DNA of 60,000 bases from Antedon mediterranea (lineage: Eukaryota > Echinodermata > Crinoidea > Comatulida > Antedonidae). Location of the stretch: assembly GCF_964355755.1 (NCBI RefSeq), contig NC_092673.1:16623001-16683000 (forward strand), read 5' to 3'. The translations under genes and the position numbers were made by a program. This document shows, piece by piece, positions 33,191-46,000 of the stretch. The notes below the pieces were generated by a model, which made no database searches, was not told the origin of the DNA, and worked only from the letters and a program-made list of their open reading frames with translations. The first letter of the stretch is position 1, and every line of letters begins with the position of its first letter.

Positions 33191-33960
33191 GTACTTCTCA
33201 CTCAATATTATCAATTCATTATCCCTTTATCCGCCCTTTATCAATTCATTATCCCTTTATCGACAACATCGCGTTACAGAACTTCTATAATAAAACTAAA
33301 ATATACCCATTTAGAAACAAAGTATAATTATTGTCTGTCACGCGGCGTGTAACGCAGGTATATTATCTGCCAATAGAGGGCGCACTACTTATTGTATTCG
33401 TTATCAGGACTACAAAATACTATACAAGCCGTTTAAATTATAATAATATCAATTCATTATCCCGGCCCTTCAATCGATAACAAACACTTTGTCTTCTATT
33501 AATATACCGTTTAGTATAACTTCGAATACACTTTTGTTAGTTTTTTTAATCAGGGTTCATTATCGAATACATCGTGTTAGAGAACAACTATAAGTTAGTA
33601 AATACAGTATATATTTTCTGTCACGACGTTTAATATCATAATACAGTCATATTATCTGTCAATAGAGGGCGCAATACTTATTTCTTTCGTTATCAGGACT
33701 ACAATTAGTACTACACGGCGTTTAATTCATTATCCCTTTATCGAGAACAAACACGCCGTCTTCTACGTTTAGTAAAACTTCGAATACACTTTTAATTCTG
33801 TATACTGTTTAGTTTACAAATTACACATTTTATTATCAATTCATTATCCCTTTATCGAGAACATCGTGTTAGAGAACAACACGCCGTCGTTTATATTAAA
33901 AGCATACATACCCGTTTAGATTACCAAATGCACTTTATTGTTATCGATTAGATCGTATAG
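33191..33960. repeat. Tandem repeats with TCAATTCATTATCCCTTTATCGA units
   Basis: The phrase AATTCATTATCCCTTTATC (or near it) recurs at about 33208, 33238, 33449, 33726 and 33839. A longer module with ATTATCTG.CAATAGAGGGCGCA and CGTTATCAGGACTACAA occurs at about 33360-33415 and 33650-33705, a period of about 290 bp. No coding is supported. Confidence 0.75.
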
Positions 33961-34400
33961 ATTCTGTTAATTTCTTTTATTATTGATTAATGATTGTTAG
34001 CAAGAAACAAAAAAAAAAACAAAAACAGCACAGATTTTATAAGATAGGATTATTGTATTCATCAACATCACATGTATCTAAGTGATCAACTAACTGAACA
34101 TGTTCTATGAAATTAAACTCTTTCAGACAACGAGTAATTGTATAATAATAATTGTAATAATTCATCCAAATTACTTACCGTCTTCTACAGCTGCATAATC
34201 ATCAAAAACTAATTCAGGAATATCGGGAGTATTAGAAGATTATAAGATTGTTCAAGTGACGCATACGTCTCTTGATATTGACCAATTATTTTATCAAGTC
34301 TGTTATTGTGTTTAGTCAATTCAATTCGCATGTCTTTCCCAAATCTGTTGCCAAACTAAGAACAGCAGCATTGATTTCTTTTTTTTTTTTTTTTCGTTTC
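33961..34400 (-). other. Possible relic of a spliced gene, minus strand
   Basis: A minus-strand block around 34390-34177 ends in a donor-like GGTAAGTAA and contains DKIIGQYQETYASLEQSYNL, which loosely resembles exon 1 of the death-domain gene at 10.7-11.0 kb. A second block near 34140-34030 reads EFNFIEHVQLVDHLDTCDVD. Frame changes are needed to link them. This is weak, by-eye evidence of a decayed duplicate. Confidence 0.25.
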
Positions 34401-34410
34401 TCTGTTTGCA

Positions 34411-34868
34411 TCCGCTCAAGTTCAGCAATGATTCTTGTATGTCCAGATATCGGTCTACATCGTGGAGAATTGGAGAATATGAAAAAGGCAAACGATATAT
34501 TTTACAGACTTTAGAAACGAGATTTGTTGTAACAAAAAAAAAAAGCTAGGATTGCTTATAGAACTATTTGAGTTGATAGGACATGGGTGTATGGCTGCTA
34601 AAATAAAACAGTATGCAACAACAACAGATTACGTCTCACCTTACAAAAAAAAAATCTTTCTCGTTTACCCCACAGACGTATGACAATTCATATTGCATCT
34701 GAAATGGGAGAGAGTGACATGAATATTTTAAAGCGGTTTCTAAAAGGCGAATTACCAACAGCAGAATTTTTTTGAGAATTCAATTGAGCTGTTTAGTGTG
34801 ATGGAGAAAATGGGATACATCTTTTCTCGAAAAAATTGGAAAGGAATAAAACAATTATCATATAATAT
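34411..34868 (+). pseudogene. Broken tandem-DED gene, paralogue of the next vFLIP-like gene
   Basis: The first part resembles DED1 of the intact gene at 35337-36022 (VCPDIGLHRGELENM..IFYRL against CLDKTIGLRYEEFDEI). It is interrupted by a stop and an A-run frameshift near 34513-34545, then continues with LLIELFELIGHGCMAAKIKQY. After an acceptor-like CCCCACAG at about 34675, the DED2-like part follows (IHIASEMGESDMNILKRFLKG), with another frameshift at a T-run near 34765. The exon junction position is conserved with the intact gene. It is a decayed tandem duplicate. Confidence 0.6.
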
Positions 34869-34869
34869 C

Positions 34870-35235
34870 AGCAGTGACCGGGTTTAGACGAACTTTGTCA
34901 CATGGTCTATGTTTTGGCCAGTCTACACCCAACTTTGAGACAATGCTATTGTTTTTAGCTTGTCTCATCTTGCTTTTCACACCTATCAGAAACACTTCAC
35001 TATTGTTCATGAGAAACAGCCAGTTTCAATCCCTCCCATTGTGTGAACTTGCCATTGTTTCTGGCTTTCACACCAGTCCCACCCTTTCCACTTATATTCC
35101 AAGTTTCCTCGACTTTCTGCATTCTCACTCCTGAAGACGATCAAAGCATATTGATCGAAACGTCGAGAAACTCAACAGTTCTTTTCAGAACTAATACATC
35201 GAATACAACCGTTTTGTCATAACTTTCGTCATCAC
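34870..35235 (+). mobile_element. Penelope-like element fragment
   Basis: The stretch contains CTGAAGACGATCAAAGCATA followed by TTGATCGAAACGTCGAGAAA (35130-35170), the short hairpin-plus-GAAACGTC signature common at the ends of Penelope-like retroelements (hammerhead-related). It has no complete reverse transcriptase. It separates the broken and intact DED genes. The call is based on the signature only. Confidence 0.4.
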
Positions 35236-35336
35236 AAACAGTATACAAACGAAAACAATGACAACTGCAGCTGCTATGGCCACTTTCGACTACTTAAGAG
35301 AGAGAGAGAAAATCAGTCAGTTTATATTTGTTCACC

Positions 35337-36022
35337 ATGGGTGCAGGTAACGATAGCAAGACATTTACTGACGCAACCTATAGCAAATTGATTGTCGAAC
35401 TAGACAGTGCACTGACAAAAACTGATGTCTGTAAACTCAAATACTTATGTCTCGATAAAACGATCGGTCTTCGCTATGAAGAATTTGATGAAATCTCTTC
35501 ATTCATTGAATTAGTTTCTCGTCTTGAAGGCATGAAGAAAGTATCAAAAATGAACTTAAACTTACTCGAAGAACTGCTGGGTAATATAGGCGAGATTGAA
35601 ATGGCGTGTAGAGTAGAACGATACTTGCAGAAAAAAGCGATGCCTATCATCTCACGGTATAGGTAAGTTTAATATTGATATTTGGTTTTTTTTTTCTTTT
35701 GTTTTTTTTTTGTTTTTTTAATATGGTCAGCAGAATCTTATTATTATTATTTTATCTATTTTCATCTAGACGTATGCTTGTTGATATTGCTTCAAATATT
35801 GATAAAGAGCAAGTGAATGAATTGAAGAATCTTCTGAAAAGCTACATGCCAAGAAAACACATAAAACGGATAAACAATTCGTTTGAGCTCTTTATCGAGT
35901 TGGAACATCTAGATTTCATATCAGAAAATAACGTAAATTTGATAGGCTCAATTGGAGATTTGTTGAACGATATGTATATAACTATCGCCATTATTGCCTA
36001 TGGCGGATCACGATGTTGGTAG
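35337..36022 (+). CDS. Tandem death-effector-domain protein, vFLIP-like, two exons
   Basis: Exon 1 is 35337-35662 (donor GTAAGT) and exon 2 is 35770-36022 (acceptor CATCTAG), phase 2, with a 107-bp intron, giving 192 residues. Each exon encodes one DED-like six-helix unit: YSKLIVELDSAL..VCKLKYLCLD and a LNLLEELLGNIGE end in the first, and MLVDIASNIDKEQVNELKNL with FELFIELEHLDFIS in the second. Two DEDs with nothing after them and about 190 residues in all match viral FLIP architecture. vFLIPs block caspase-8 recruitment or activate NF-kB. The canonical RxDLL charge triad is not clear by eye, so the family is less certain than the fold. It converges on the LamG gene. Confidence 0.7.
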
Positions 36023-36132
36023 TATAGTGATAAAAAAAAAAGTTTAAAAAATTGGTGTTTCTATGTTATCATTGCAAGTAATGACGACGACGACGACGAC
36101 GATGAGAGATATTATATTGTACATAATATTTA

Positions 36133-37996
36133 TTATTGAAATATGAACAACAACAACAGAGATAAACATAATATTTTCGATGAAATGTTATAACCGGAGG
36201 AGGAGGTGGATGACGCACCACGCAGTTGGTCAGACGAGTGTATAGAGGTATTCGTTGCTGCTGCTGCTGCTGTAGTGGTGGTGGTGGTAGGTATGTCGAT
36301 GATGCACGAATAAGCATCCTGCACTTTGTATAATGCCTTGTTTATGTACAGAGCGGCTATGACACCGGTTATAGAATTACTTTCTTCGTCTACCTTTCCG
36401 ACAATCACTGTAGTCGCATTCTTTGTAGTTGAAACGGTGTTGAACTCGTCGGTGGGTAACTTTTCTTCTTGTATGTAACCGGAGAACTTACATCGAACGT
36501 ACAGTCTATTTCTGTAAACTTCAACATACGCCCATGTATTCGTGATGTACTGTTGCGTGCTTATAATCTGAACACGAAGGCCGGAAGGTGATTTGAATAT
36601 AACGTGTAGATAATTGTCAACGAGTCGCGCGTTAAAATTTGTCGTATCACTCTGATAGCTTAAAATGTTGCCGGAATTTCTTAGCGATATAAAGTAAAAA
36701 GAGACTGACGCTTTATCGATCATCAACGGCGGTGTTGTAAGCTTGACGCAGTCTGTTTGATTCAAAAAGAAACTTTTCGATGACGACGGTTCGTACCATA
36801 ATTGATAGTCTATCCTGGTGTCTACGTCGCGTAAAATCATATTCTCTGGCTCAATTTTGTCAACGACGGCCGGGCCGTCGTTGCAATCAGTGCGAAGATT
36901 CAAAGAATCCATCGTCCATCCGTTGATGGTGAAATCGGCGATAGTTCCATCGATCGACGGTAAACGATTGTTTGCGCCAATTATAAACACACCATCCTGT
37001 CGGTAAGGGGACTTAAATTCAGACGGTAGCCGTTGCCATCGACTAACCACCTTCGAGTTTGAAGACAAGCGTACAAACCCCATGACCAATTCGAGAGTGT
37101 ATTGATACCAAGTACCCTGCGTCATTCGTCCGATGTTTTTGATGACAGTCATACGCGACAAAGACACAAAACTGAACTTCAATCGTCCTCCCGGTACGAC
37201 AACAATTGACATTCGTACGTCGGCACTGTATTCATACAGTAGTATTTGTCGTTTTTCGTCCACCGTATCCAGTTTAATGTAGAATTCGATGACCATTGTG
37301 TTTTCTATACGATTCAAAGTGGGAACGGTGAAGGAACGACAAGATTTCTTTTTCAAGTCAATTCTGAATGCAGACTCGAGTGGCGGTGCAGACGGTGTCG
37401 TCATGAACGTATCCTCGTCGACGACATCATCATCGTGTGTACACGTTTCGGCTATACTCGGTTGTAATTGAAGATTGTTTACTTTCAACATTGTCACTGT
37501 ACCTACAATCGACTTTAAAGTATCACTTGCGCCCACCTTAAGCGTTGTCACCACATCGTTGGGCGTAAACCTTTTCGTCACTTGTGCCCATTCGTCAAAG
37601 GCCGTATTCAACGACAAGTACACTTGATTTCCTTTCCGTTTTATCAACACCTGGTACCATTCTCGTATCGCAAGTTTTTCGATGCTGCTAAGTCGAGCCG
37701 TTTTCGACTTTGCTGTTGCCGAAGAGCCGCGGCTACGCAACTCTACGACTAAATGGCCGTCTTCTATCAAGACGGACGGTCCGAACGCTTCGGCGTTGTT
37801 CACCACGTTGGAATACATGATTTGTCCGTCTTCTTTTTTCGTGAGTTTCAACAAGAATTTTACGTTCACCGTTTCATTGAACGTGTACAGGTCGTACGGA
37901 TCGATATCGAATGCATAACAAGAATCGTTCGTCAACTTCATCTTCCAATCGCCGATCAATGAAACCGTATGATCTGCTGTCGTTGCCCGTGCGTTT

Positions 37997-38027
<31 letters not shown>

Positions 38028-39324
38028 TTTCGTTGAATGTGCAGTCTGTAACCGTGTTGGGTTGCAGTAACCATCCATTAAACTGAAAGGATGCTATGCA
38101 ACCGGTTATCGACTGTGTTCTATTGGTACTGCCCAAATGAAATGTACCGTTCAAATCGAGGCTGGTACCGCCCATCGTATCGTTCAGCTTTGTCCAGCCA
38201 CCGACGTTGAAATCCGAATCAATTCTAGCCTGATTACCGATTCTGGAAACGTCGAAATGATACCAATTTTCGACAACGAGCACATGATCGCTGACAACTG
38301 TCAGCGATCCAGAACCCATGTTAAATGTAGCGTTCAATCGACCGTCGACGATACCCAAAAACATATAATCCTCGTTGCCACTGCTGTACAGAATCTGTCC
38401 ATCGGCGTCTTTGTTTAGTTTTATGTAAAACGATAAGAACACTCTGTCCTGATAGTCGACGTCACTAGGCCATTGAAAAGTAGTAGAAACGGCGTGAGAT
38501 AAGTGAAATGCACGTTCACCCTTTAGTAAATTTGCCCTGCTAACAGATTGCGTTGCAGTAGCGCCACGTTCTCGTTGCTGCTGCTGATGCTCAGTTACTT
38601 TGCACGTCTTCAGATTCTGCGGTAAGAGGCGTTTACCGTTGAACTGGAACAAAGCGAGACACGCGCTCACCGATGGGAACGTATCGGACGCACCTATGCC
38701 GTACAGATTGTTTGTGTCGAGGCGAGTGTAGTTTCCGTGTACACTCGACCAAGGTCCGAACAGACCGTTTGTTACGATTCTGGCCCACGATCCAACTCGT
38801 TTAACGGTGAAATGATACCATTTTCCAACTAAAACGTTCTCTCGACTCACCACCGTCAACGGTTTCGAGCCAAGATCAAATGTGGCAGCCAGTCGACTGT
38901 CCAAAATTCGTATAAACATGTAATCTTTGTCACTGTTGCTGTACAGAATTTGCCCATCTCTCGATTCGTTCAATTTAATGTAAAACGACGCAGACATCTG
39001 CTGTCGATAGTCGACCTTGCTTTTGTTTGCAGACAAATCAAATTCCAGTCTAGTGTTAAGGTCCACGTTGAACGTCGACTCATCGTCAAATAAAACGGTA
39101 ACGTTACTTTGTCTGTCGGTTGTTATCATGTCCAGCACCTCGTATTCTCCCTCCGAGTTTGGACACGCAAACTCTCCGTTTCGTTCTATGTTAAACATAC
39201 TCTCGCTTGAACATATCAGCGTTCTGTTACCGTTCGCAAGTTGACCGTATGGCTTTCCGTGACGTATCACCTTGCCATCGCAATTTAAAAAAAATAGAAA
39301 CATAAACAACAACATCATCATCAT
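36133..39324 (-). CDS. Large surface glycoprotein with about five LamG-like domains
   Basis: It encodes 1063 residues. A signal peptide (MMMMLLFMFLFFLNCDG) opens it and a hydrophobic stretch ends it (ILCLSLLLLFIFQ, about 1049-1063), which is either a membrane anchor or a GPI signal. In between are about five copies of a concanavalin/LamG-like unit near residues 85-240, 265-430, 450-620, 650-805 and 850-1010. Each has a FY[IF][KS]L strand, a GQI[LM]YS turn, a W[YA]..[VT] strand and a GxIAxFxxNG closing strand, followed by a conserved Cys. Acidic and Thr linkers separate them. LamG domains bind glycans or receptors, so attachment is plausible (inference). It is divergent from terminase exon 1, 100 bp away. 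Confidence 0.75.
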
Positions 39325-39424
39325 CGTTTGTTAATTGTTAAAGACATGTCGTTTAAACGTTAATAACTTTTTTCTTTTCGTGCATTGACGTGATCCACGT
39401 GGAAAAAAAAAAGAGGAAGAGAAG

Positions 39425-42400
39425 ATGATTTCCCACCAGCGACAAATGCGTACCATATGCAATAGAATAGAAGAACGAAAGCGCCATTCGTTTGGATTAT
39501 GCGTCCTGAAACCGTTGAGTGAATGCGTTGCCGACAATAATGCAGCAACGGCGGACATGGACAAAAAATGTCTAACGTTCGTAAGCAACGTCAAGTCAAC
39601 TCTAGAGTTTCTGTGTCGCCAAAGTAACATACGATTAGAGCCGTTTCAGAAGGAAATGTGTAACGCTGTCATAGCTGGACGATTCAACAAAGTGTTTGGA
39701 GATCGAGCGTCGAAGCTGAGAATTCCATCACTTTGCATACTCGGCGTACTGTCCGACGAGGAGGCACAGTCGATGACCGAACCGGCTCGATGGCATCCGG
39801 CCGTACGACATTCTGCCGCTAGAAAGATAGACGAATTCAATAGAAAGTTTACGGTTGTCAGAGTGCCTCGACGTAGCGGCAAGAATCGCGCCGGTCAACT
39901 TGTGGTGGCATCTCTTCTTGTACACGAAAATAGTATATCCGTCGTTAACTGGGCTCAGGATTTGAACTGCGCGCGTACCAATCGAGAAGACGTCATTCGT
40001 CTATTGGAGATGGCTCAACGACGATACGCGTTCACGTTCAAAGGTGTTCCGGATGGAGTACAAGTGTTGCAGTCTACGGGCACGACGGCAAACTTTAGAA
40101 GCAAAGCAAACACGGCAAACGTGAGTATTGTTGTTTTTATTTTTTTTGCATCATGAGTCGCTCCGAGGCCTATCCAACGTTCCTTGCCGGTTTAACGTAC
40201 ATTTTCAAAAACACGTCCATCATCACCACCAGCCATCACGTGAAACTTGTCAATTTGATAGGCGCCTGCATTGGCACAGCATCGAAAACATCGTACAAAA
40301 ATAAACTGGAACGATGCAACGAGCAACAGCGACGTCATTTCGATGCGGCCGTATCTATCGGTGGTGGTGGTGGTGATGATGATGATGATAGCATGACGCC
40401 CAAAACGGCGTTCGTCTACTATTTTCTCGATACACTCGCTCGGCCGTATCACAGACACATTGCTGCCTACATAACAAATTTTGATGAGTTAATGCAATGG
40501 ATGCAAGCTGATCGTCGTCGCCGACGCAACAACCACCACCACCACCACCACCACCACCAGACGCGAAAACGGTCATCATTTGTGGTGCCCTTAACCGACA
40601 GAATACACGATTCGGCCATTCTCAAATGCATTCTGTTCCAATTGAATCATGTGAAAAGAAAACCGTTGCATCCGATGATGAAAACAATTTTGGAGTTTAC
40701 AAAGTCCAGTTGGCCGTTCAATCTAATGTTTGCCATACCGAATCGATCAAATGCACTGGTAGAATGCGTTCTACTTTTAAACAAAACGCGCAATGAGAAA
40801 TACTCTGTTTCGCTCATAACTCAAGCGCTGTCGTTATTAAGCAAAGATGAACTATCCGAGATGAAGAGCATAATGTTTGTTCAGAAACGATGCTCTCAGA
40901 TAGAATTCTTTTACGATCACAATCCAGCGGCATTTGGATCAGAATCGATTGTTTTTTGTCGCTACTGTTATATAATTTTAACTTACGTAGATCTGAAGAA
41001 CAGGCCACCGACAAAAGGGATGTATATCGACGAGAATTCTCTCTTACCCACCTGTTACAACTGTCATTCGAGAAGATTGGCTTCTCTGTCGTTGGACGGT
41101 GCCGGTGTACGATTGACAGTTAAACAGCCCGATTTGGCAATGATGCGTTCGTGCCCTACTTGCAGTGAGATAACTTCTCGAACAATGTGCGTAACGTGTA
41201 AACGTATACAAGAAGAAGAAGAAGAAGAAGAAGAAGAAGAAGACAAATTTGTTCTTTAGATATTTTTTTTTTTATTATTATCAAGAAGGTACTTTTGAGC
41301 GATTAGGTGGTTCGGGCAAGTTGACAAGTTTATTACAAATCTCTCGGTCGACGAGCTCACGTGCCAATGTATTGTCATCATCATTCAATTCGTCCTCATC
41401 GCTGCTATCATCATCATCATCATCGTCCAACAATCCTCGAATTGAATCCATTGCAGTATTGTGTCTAAGTCGTCTGTTGTTAACGCTTCCTAAAAGTGAA
41501 CATATCCTATTGGGATTCATGCTCTTCTCTGATTTTCTGAGAGAGTAATCTTCCTCCTTGAGTCGATCGTATTGCAGCCTGTAAAACGTTCGTAATTTAG
41601 ACGAAAGTGCATCTTTCTCCAACTTTAACATGGCGTTCTGAGACGTGGTCAACATTCGTTCATAATTCGACTTTCGTCTGATCAACGACGACAGCATTTT
41701 CGCATCAATTCCATTCTTCAAACCTGACTGTATACTTTCTTGCATTTGCATCGTCTTTTCGTCGAATGTGTGTTGCATGGCGGCAATGTTGCGCATAGAT
41801 TCTACTCGTTTTTGTTCAATGGCTTCGCCTCTTCTTTTTCTTTTACCAAACATGTTTGCGTGCTGATGCAATAAGGCAGCATAGCGCACAATGAAACCAT
41901 TTGCGCCGTTAATAGTGACTTTTACGATATTCGTCGTTGTTCTGTACAGTCTTACGTCGAAATACAACTGGCAAGGGAATACGTACGATAAGGAGAAGAT
42001 AAGCTACAAGCAACTGTTGACGTCCAATATAATTCTGTTTGCCATAACGTTCTACAGTGGACTGAAATATCCTCTCATCAGATACTATTCGAGTTACTAC
42101 GGTGGTGGCCGGGGTAGACTCATGTTCATGACAGAGACTTTACTTCGCATGACGGTAATGATGGGAATCGATTACAGAGTGCAGAACATTATCGTGTCGC
42201 AAATGTCATCGCGTCTGGCCATCATGTTTGGGGATATCATGTCGATCGTCATCGAAGCCAGTATGGAACAGTACACGCCTCACAGTGGGTGAATTCATCG
42301 ATAGCGTACCGTACCGTATCCAGGCCACGCATGACTCTACAGCACGTTCATAGGTGAAATTGAGTACACGATCAGCGCGTTTAACAAGAAAACGTCTGTC

Positions 42401-43047
42401 ATCGTAAAGAAAACAAAGTCCGTCTGCGCTTGGCATTCCGTCAAGATCGCATCGATGGATCGTTAACGGACCACCTCCCGATACGGGCATGGACGAGAAC
42501 ATGTGCCAAATTAATAAACATTTGTACATGCTTGTAACTTGATCATCTTTATTTATTTCTGTTGTCGGTGTCATTTTTTTCAATCCATTCACGTAGTCAC
42601 AGACTCTTTCCACGTCCACGTCACACGCCTCCATCCATTTCCTGAACGCCGTTTCGTGTCCAATGATTGCCGGATCGACCACCGTACTTGGATCGACAAC
42701 GAGACGAAAAAATGTACACGTTGCCGCTCTGCGTTCATCGTGTCTGTCCGGATTCGCCAACATACACTCGAGCAGGTTTCTACTCCAAACATCAAGATTA
42801 CAATGCTCGAAACACGCGTACTGCTTGGACGCCATGCACCGACGGCGTTCGGCAAAACACAACAGTTTTGCAATCGATGCCGTACACTCGAGACTAATTG
42901 TTTTTGGCAACAACGTATAGCTAACGCACGATTCTACATATCGAATTTCTTTCTCGATTTCAATTCTAAGTTTTTCAACGGCATTCTTGACTCGTTTATC
43001 GATGCGTTTGGCAAAACCAAACTCATCGTAATAATTTGATGTTGATA

Positions 43048-43097
<50 letters not shown>

Positions 43098-46000
43098 GGT
43101 GGCGGTGATGATGATGCTGGAAGTGGAAATACAACGAGTGATGTCTCTTCTTTTTTTGCTGTTTGTTCTGTTGTTTCGCTGAATACGGTAGTGACAAGAT
43201 GATGACACTCATCTGTAAGGTTTTCATCTTTAATTCTACACCAAAAACATTTGTAGCCGACAATGGGACAGCATCCGATCGGCATTGCCGGTACGGTTCC
43301 CATTACAGTCACAAATCTCCAAATTGTTGATAATCTTTCGAGAATTTTGAAAGAGTGCACATTGGTCCAGGCAAAGAGAACATTGCGTTTCAATATACTG
43401 TCCATGTCGGCCATTGTACAACACTCGGACGTTATCGTGGTTGTGTCGAACAAGAGACGTTCGATGAGCGCAATGCATCGTGCGTAATAGAGAACATCTT
43501 GTTCATCGCCTTTTTTGGTACATATACTCTCCAAATTTCCTTTGAATTCCTTCAACAATTCTTTCAAGTAAGCGTTGTCTTCTTCTTCTTCTTCGTCGTC
43601 GTCGTCGTGATGATGATGATGATGATGATGAGACCATTCTATCCATCTACGTTCAACGCGTGACTCTAAACTTTTCCATAAATCAAACGACATAATCTAA
43701 AATATGGAGGTAATCAGTTGTCTCTCCTCTTCCTTCTTCTCCTTCTTCTGCTCATGTCGACGAGTATTCGCTATTAGATTGGTCAAGAGAAGATTGATTA
43801 GGATTAGAAAGTTATCGGAGCTGGTAACTGGATCGTCTGTTGGGTCAAACATGGTGCTGCAGTGATTACCTTTGGATTGTGTCTAAGATTGTTTTCGAGA
43901 ATACGTCCGACCAATTGTACATACCAATCTTTCTCCGACCAATCTATACGCATATCCTTGCCAAAAATTACGTATCGTGCATCACCTCTACGGCGATACT
44001 TGCACGAATTGTCTGACGCAAGAAAACAAATGGGAACGCTACTTTGACTCGGTTTTACCAATGTCACGCCCGGTATTTTTCCCATGAACGAAATCACTTT
44101 CATTACAGTTCTATCGCCTTCGGTTACATTGCCTTTGCGTACGACCATAGGCGCAAAATATGTCGAGCCACATCTGTCGGTCAATTTTGCTGCTGCTTCT
44201 ACTGTTGATACATCTTCATCATCGGTGGAATTGATGTAATGTCTTGCTTGATTAATCACTTCGTTGAAAGTAAACTCTCCGGTTCCGAATAACTGATGAT
44301 AGGACGTATTACTTGGACTGTAATCGACAACAAATTGTATTTTGTATTCATCATCATCCTCATTGCCACCATTATGCTCATTATCATCATCATGTTCATC
44401 ACCGTAATAGTCATGATTGTACTCAGCTTCATCGTATATCTCTTCCTCCTCCACTTTATCCTCTTCATCTTCATCATGATGTAACGTATATAACGAATGC
44501 GACGTACGTTTTTTATTGAAAAGTTTCCGTTGTAAGTTTGCAACCTGTCGTTCTCGTTCGCTGTTTGCAGTTTCAACTTTACTAGTTAAAAATTTAACAT
44601 CAGACTTCAAATGTGCAATCTGTCCATCTTTATATAGATTTTGGCGCTTTTCTTGCTCCAATGACGCTTCGATATCTTTCATTCTTTCATGTAACACATC
44701 AGATCCACCATCTCCTCCTCCTCCACCGCCTCCGTCGCTTTGATTCTTTATGAATTCAGACAGTTTCAGATACGATTCGGATACTTTTCGCTGCGAATGT
44801 TCCAATTCCTTTTCGAGACTTTCGATGCGCTTTTGTGCAGTCAAGCTGTGATTTTTTAAAATAATTACCTGAGCGGCAAGAGAGGATATTTCTGTATTCT
44901 TGTCGTCGGATAACCGATGTGTTTCAGCTAAACTTTTTTCCTTGGCAGTAAACTTCTCTTGAAGTTTAGCGTTTTGCGTACACAACGAGTCACGAGCTTT
45001 TCGCGCTTCTTCTAGATCACGTATTGTCGACTTCAATTCTGTTTTGTGATTGCTCGACGCGTTCGCTGCCGACGTCAACTGTCGCTGTATAGCAGTGCTG
45101 TGTTCTTTCGCGACACGTTTCATCTCTGCGTCGTGTTTTTGTCCTAGTTTAGTTACTTCAGATTTCAGTTGTTTTTCGAGTCGATCACGTTCCTCGTCAC
45201 GTTCCCGCGTGTGCTGTTTCTCGGCCTGTGTCAACATGTCGAGCATCTTCTTTTCAGTCTCTTTCTTCGTGCTCTGTTTAGCTTCCGACACGTACTCGGC
45301 GTGTGTCTCGATTGACTTTTTCAGTCGCTCTTCTAAACGTTTTCGAGTGAAATTGTCCTCTGCAGCTTTGCTCGTCAACTCTCGAACCTGTCTTTCCAAC
45401 AGGACACGATGTTGAGCTGCTTTGTCACGCTCCATCTTCACTTCTTCAACACGTTTCTTCCATTCATCTATTTTTTCGTCGCCATCTCGTTTCAGTTGCG
45501 CTACCTTCTGTTCGGTCTCGACAAGAGTTTGTTTCAAATCATCTAGATTCTTTTCGTGTTGAACCGCATCTAGATTCTTTTCGTGTTGAACCGAGTTTTG
45601 CCTCTTGTCCTGTTCTTCAATCTCCCTTCTCATTTCGTCCAGCTTGATGGTGAACGTCGTGTTTGCGTTCATCAGTTTATTGTTGAGTTGTTCTCTTTGC
45701 AGATGCGCCGAATCGGTGGTCTGTTGCAAGTCACGACCGAGTTTCTGTACGTTTTTCTTCTCGTTTTGCAGCTCATTGTTCAATTTTCTCAGATCGGTCA
45801 AATACGCCTGCTCTCGAGATTTTAACATGTTCTCTGCATCATGTTTTAACGAAGCAGAGTTTATTTTTTCGGCATCAAGTTGCGACGCCAAATCGTCAAC
45901 ATGTCGGCTCATCAACTGTTCATTTTTTTGTACGCTCGACTGATACAATCTGCTCTTTTCTTCGTACGTTTGCAAATCAGTTTCCAACTGTTGAATTCGC

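Noticed and set aside
33037-33327. 96-codon plus-strand frame
   Set aside because: It lies in sequence that is an inverted copy of the non-coding array tail and then enters tandem repeats.
42539-43663. Plus-strand frames of 76-166 codons opposite the 495-residue gene
   Set aside because: They are shadow frames of a well-formed minus-strand gene, with Val/Met runs produced by the same microsatellites.
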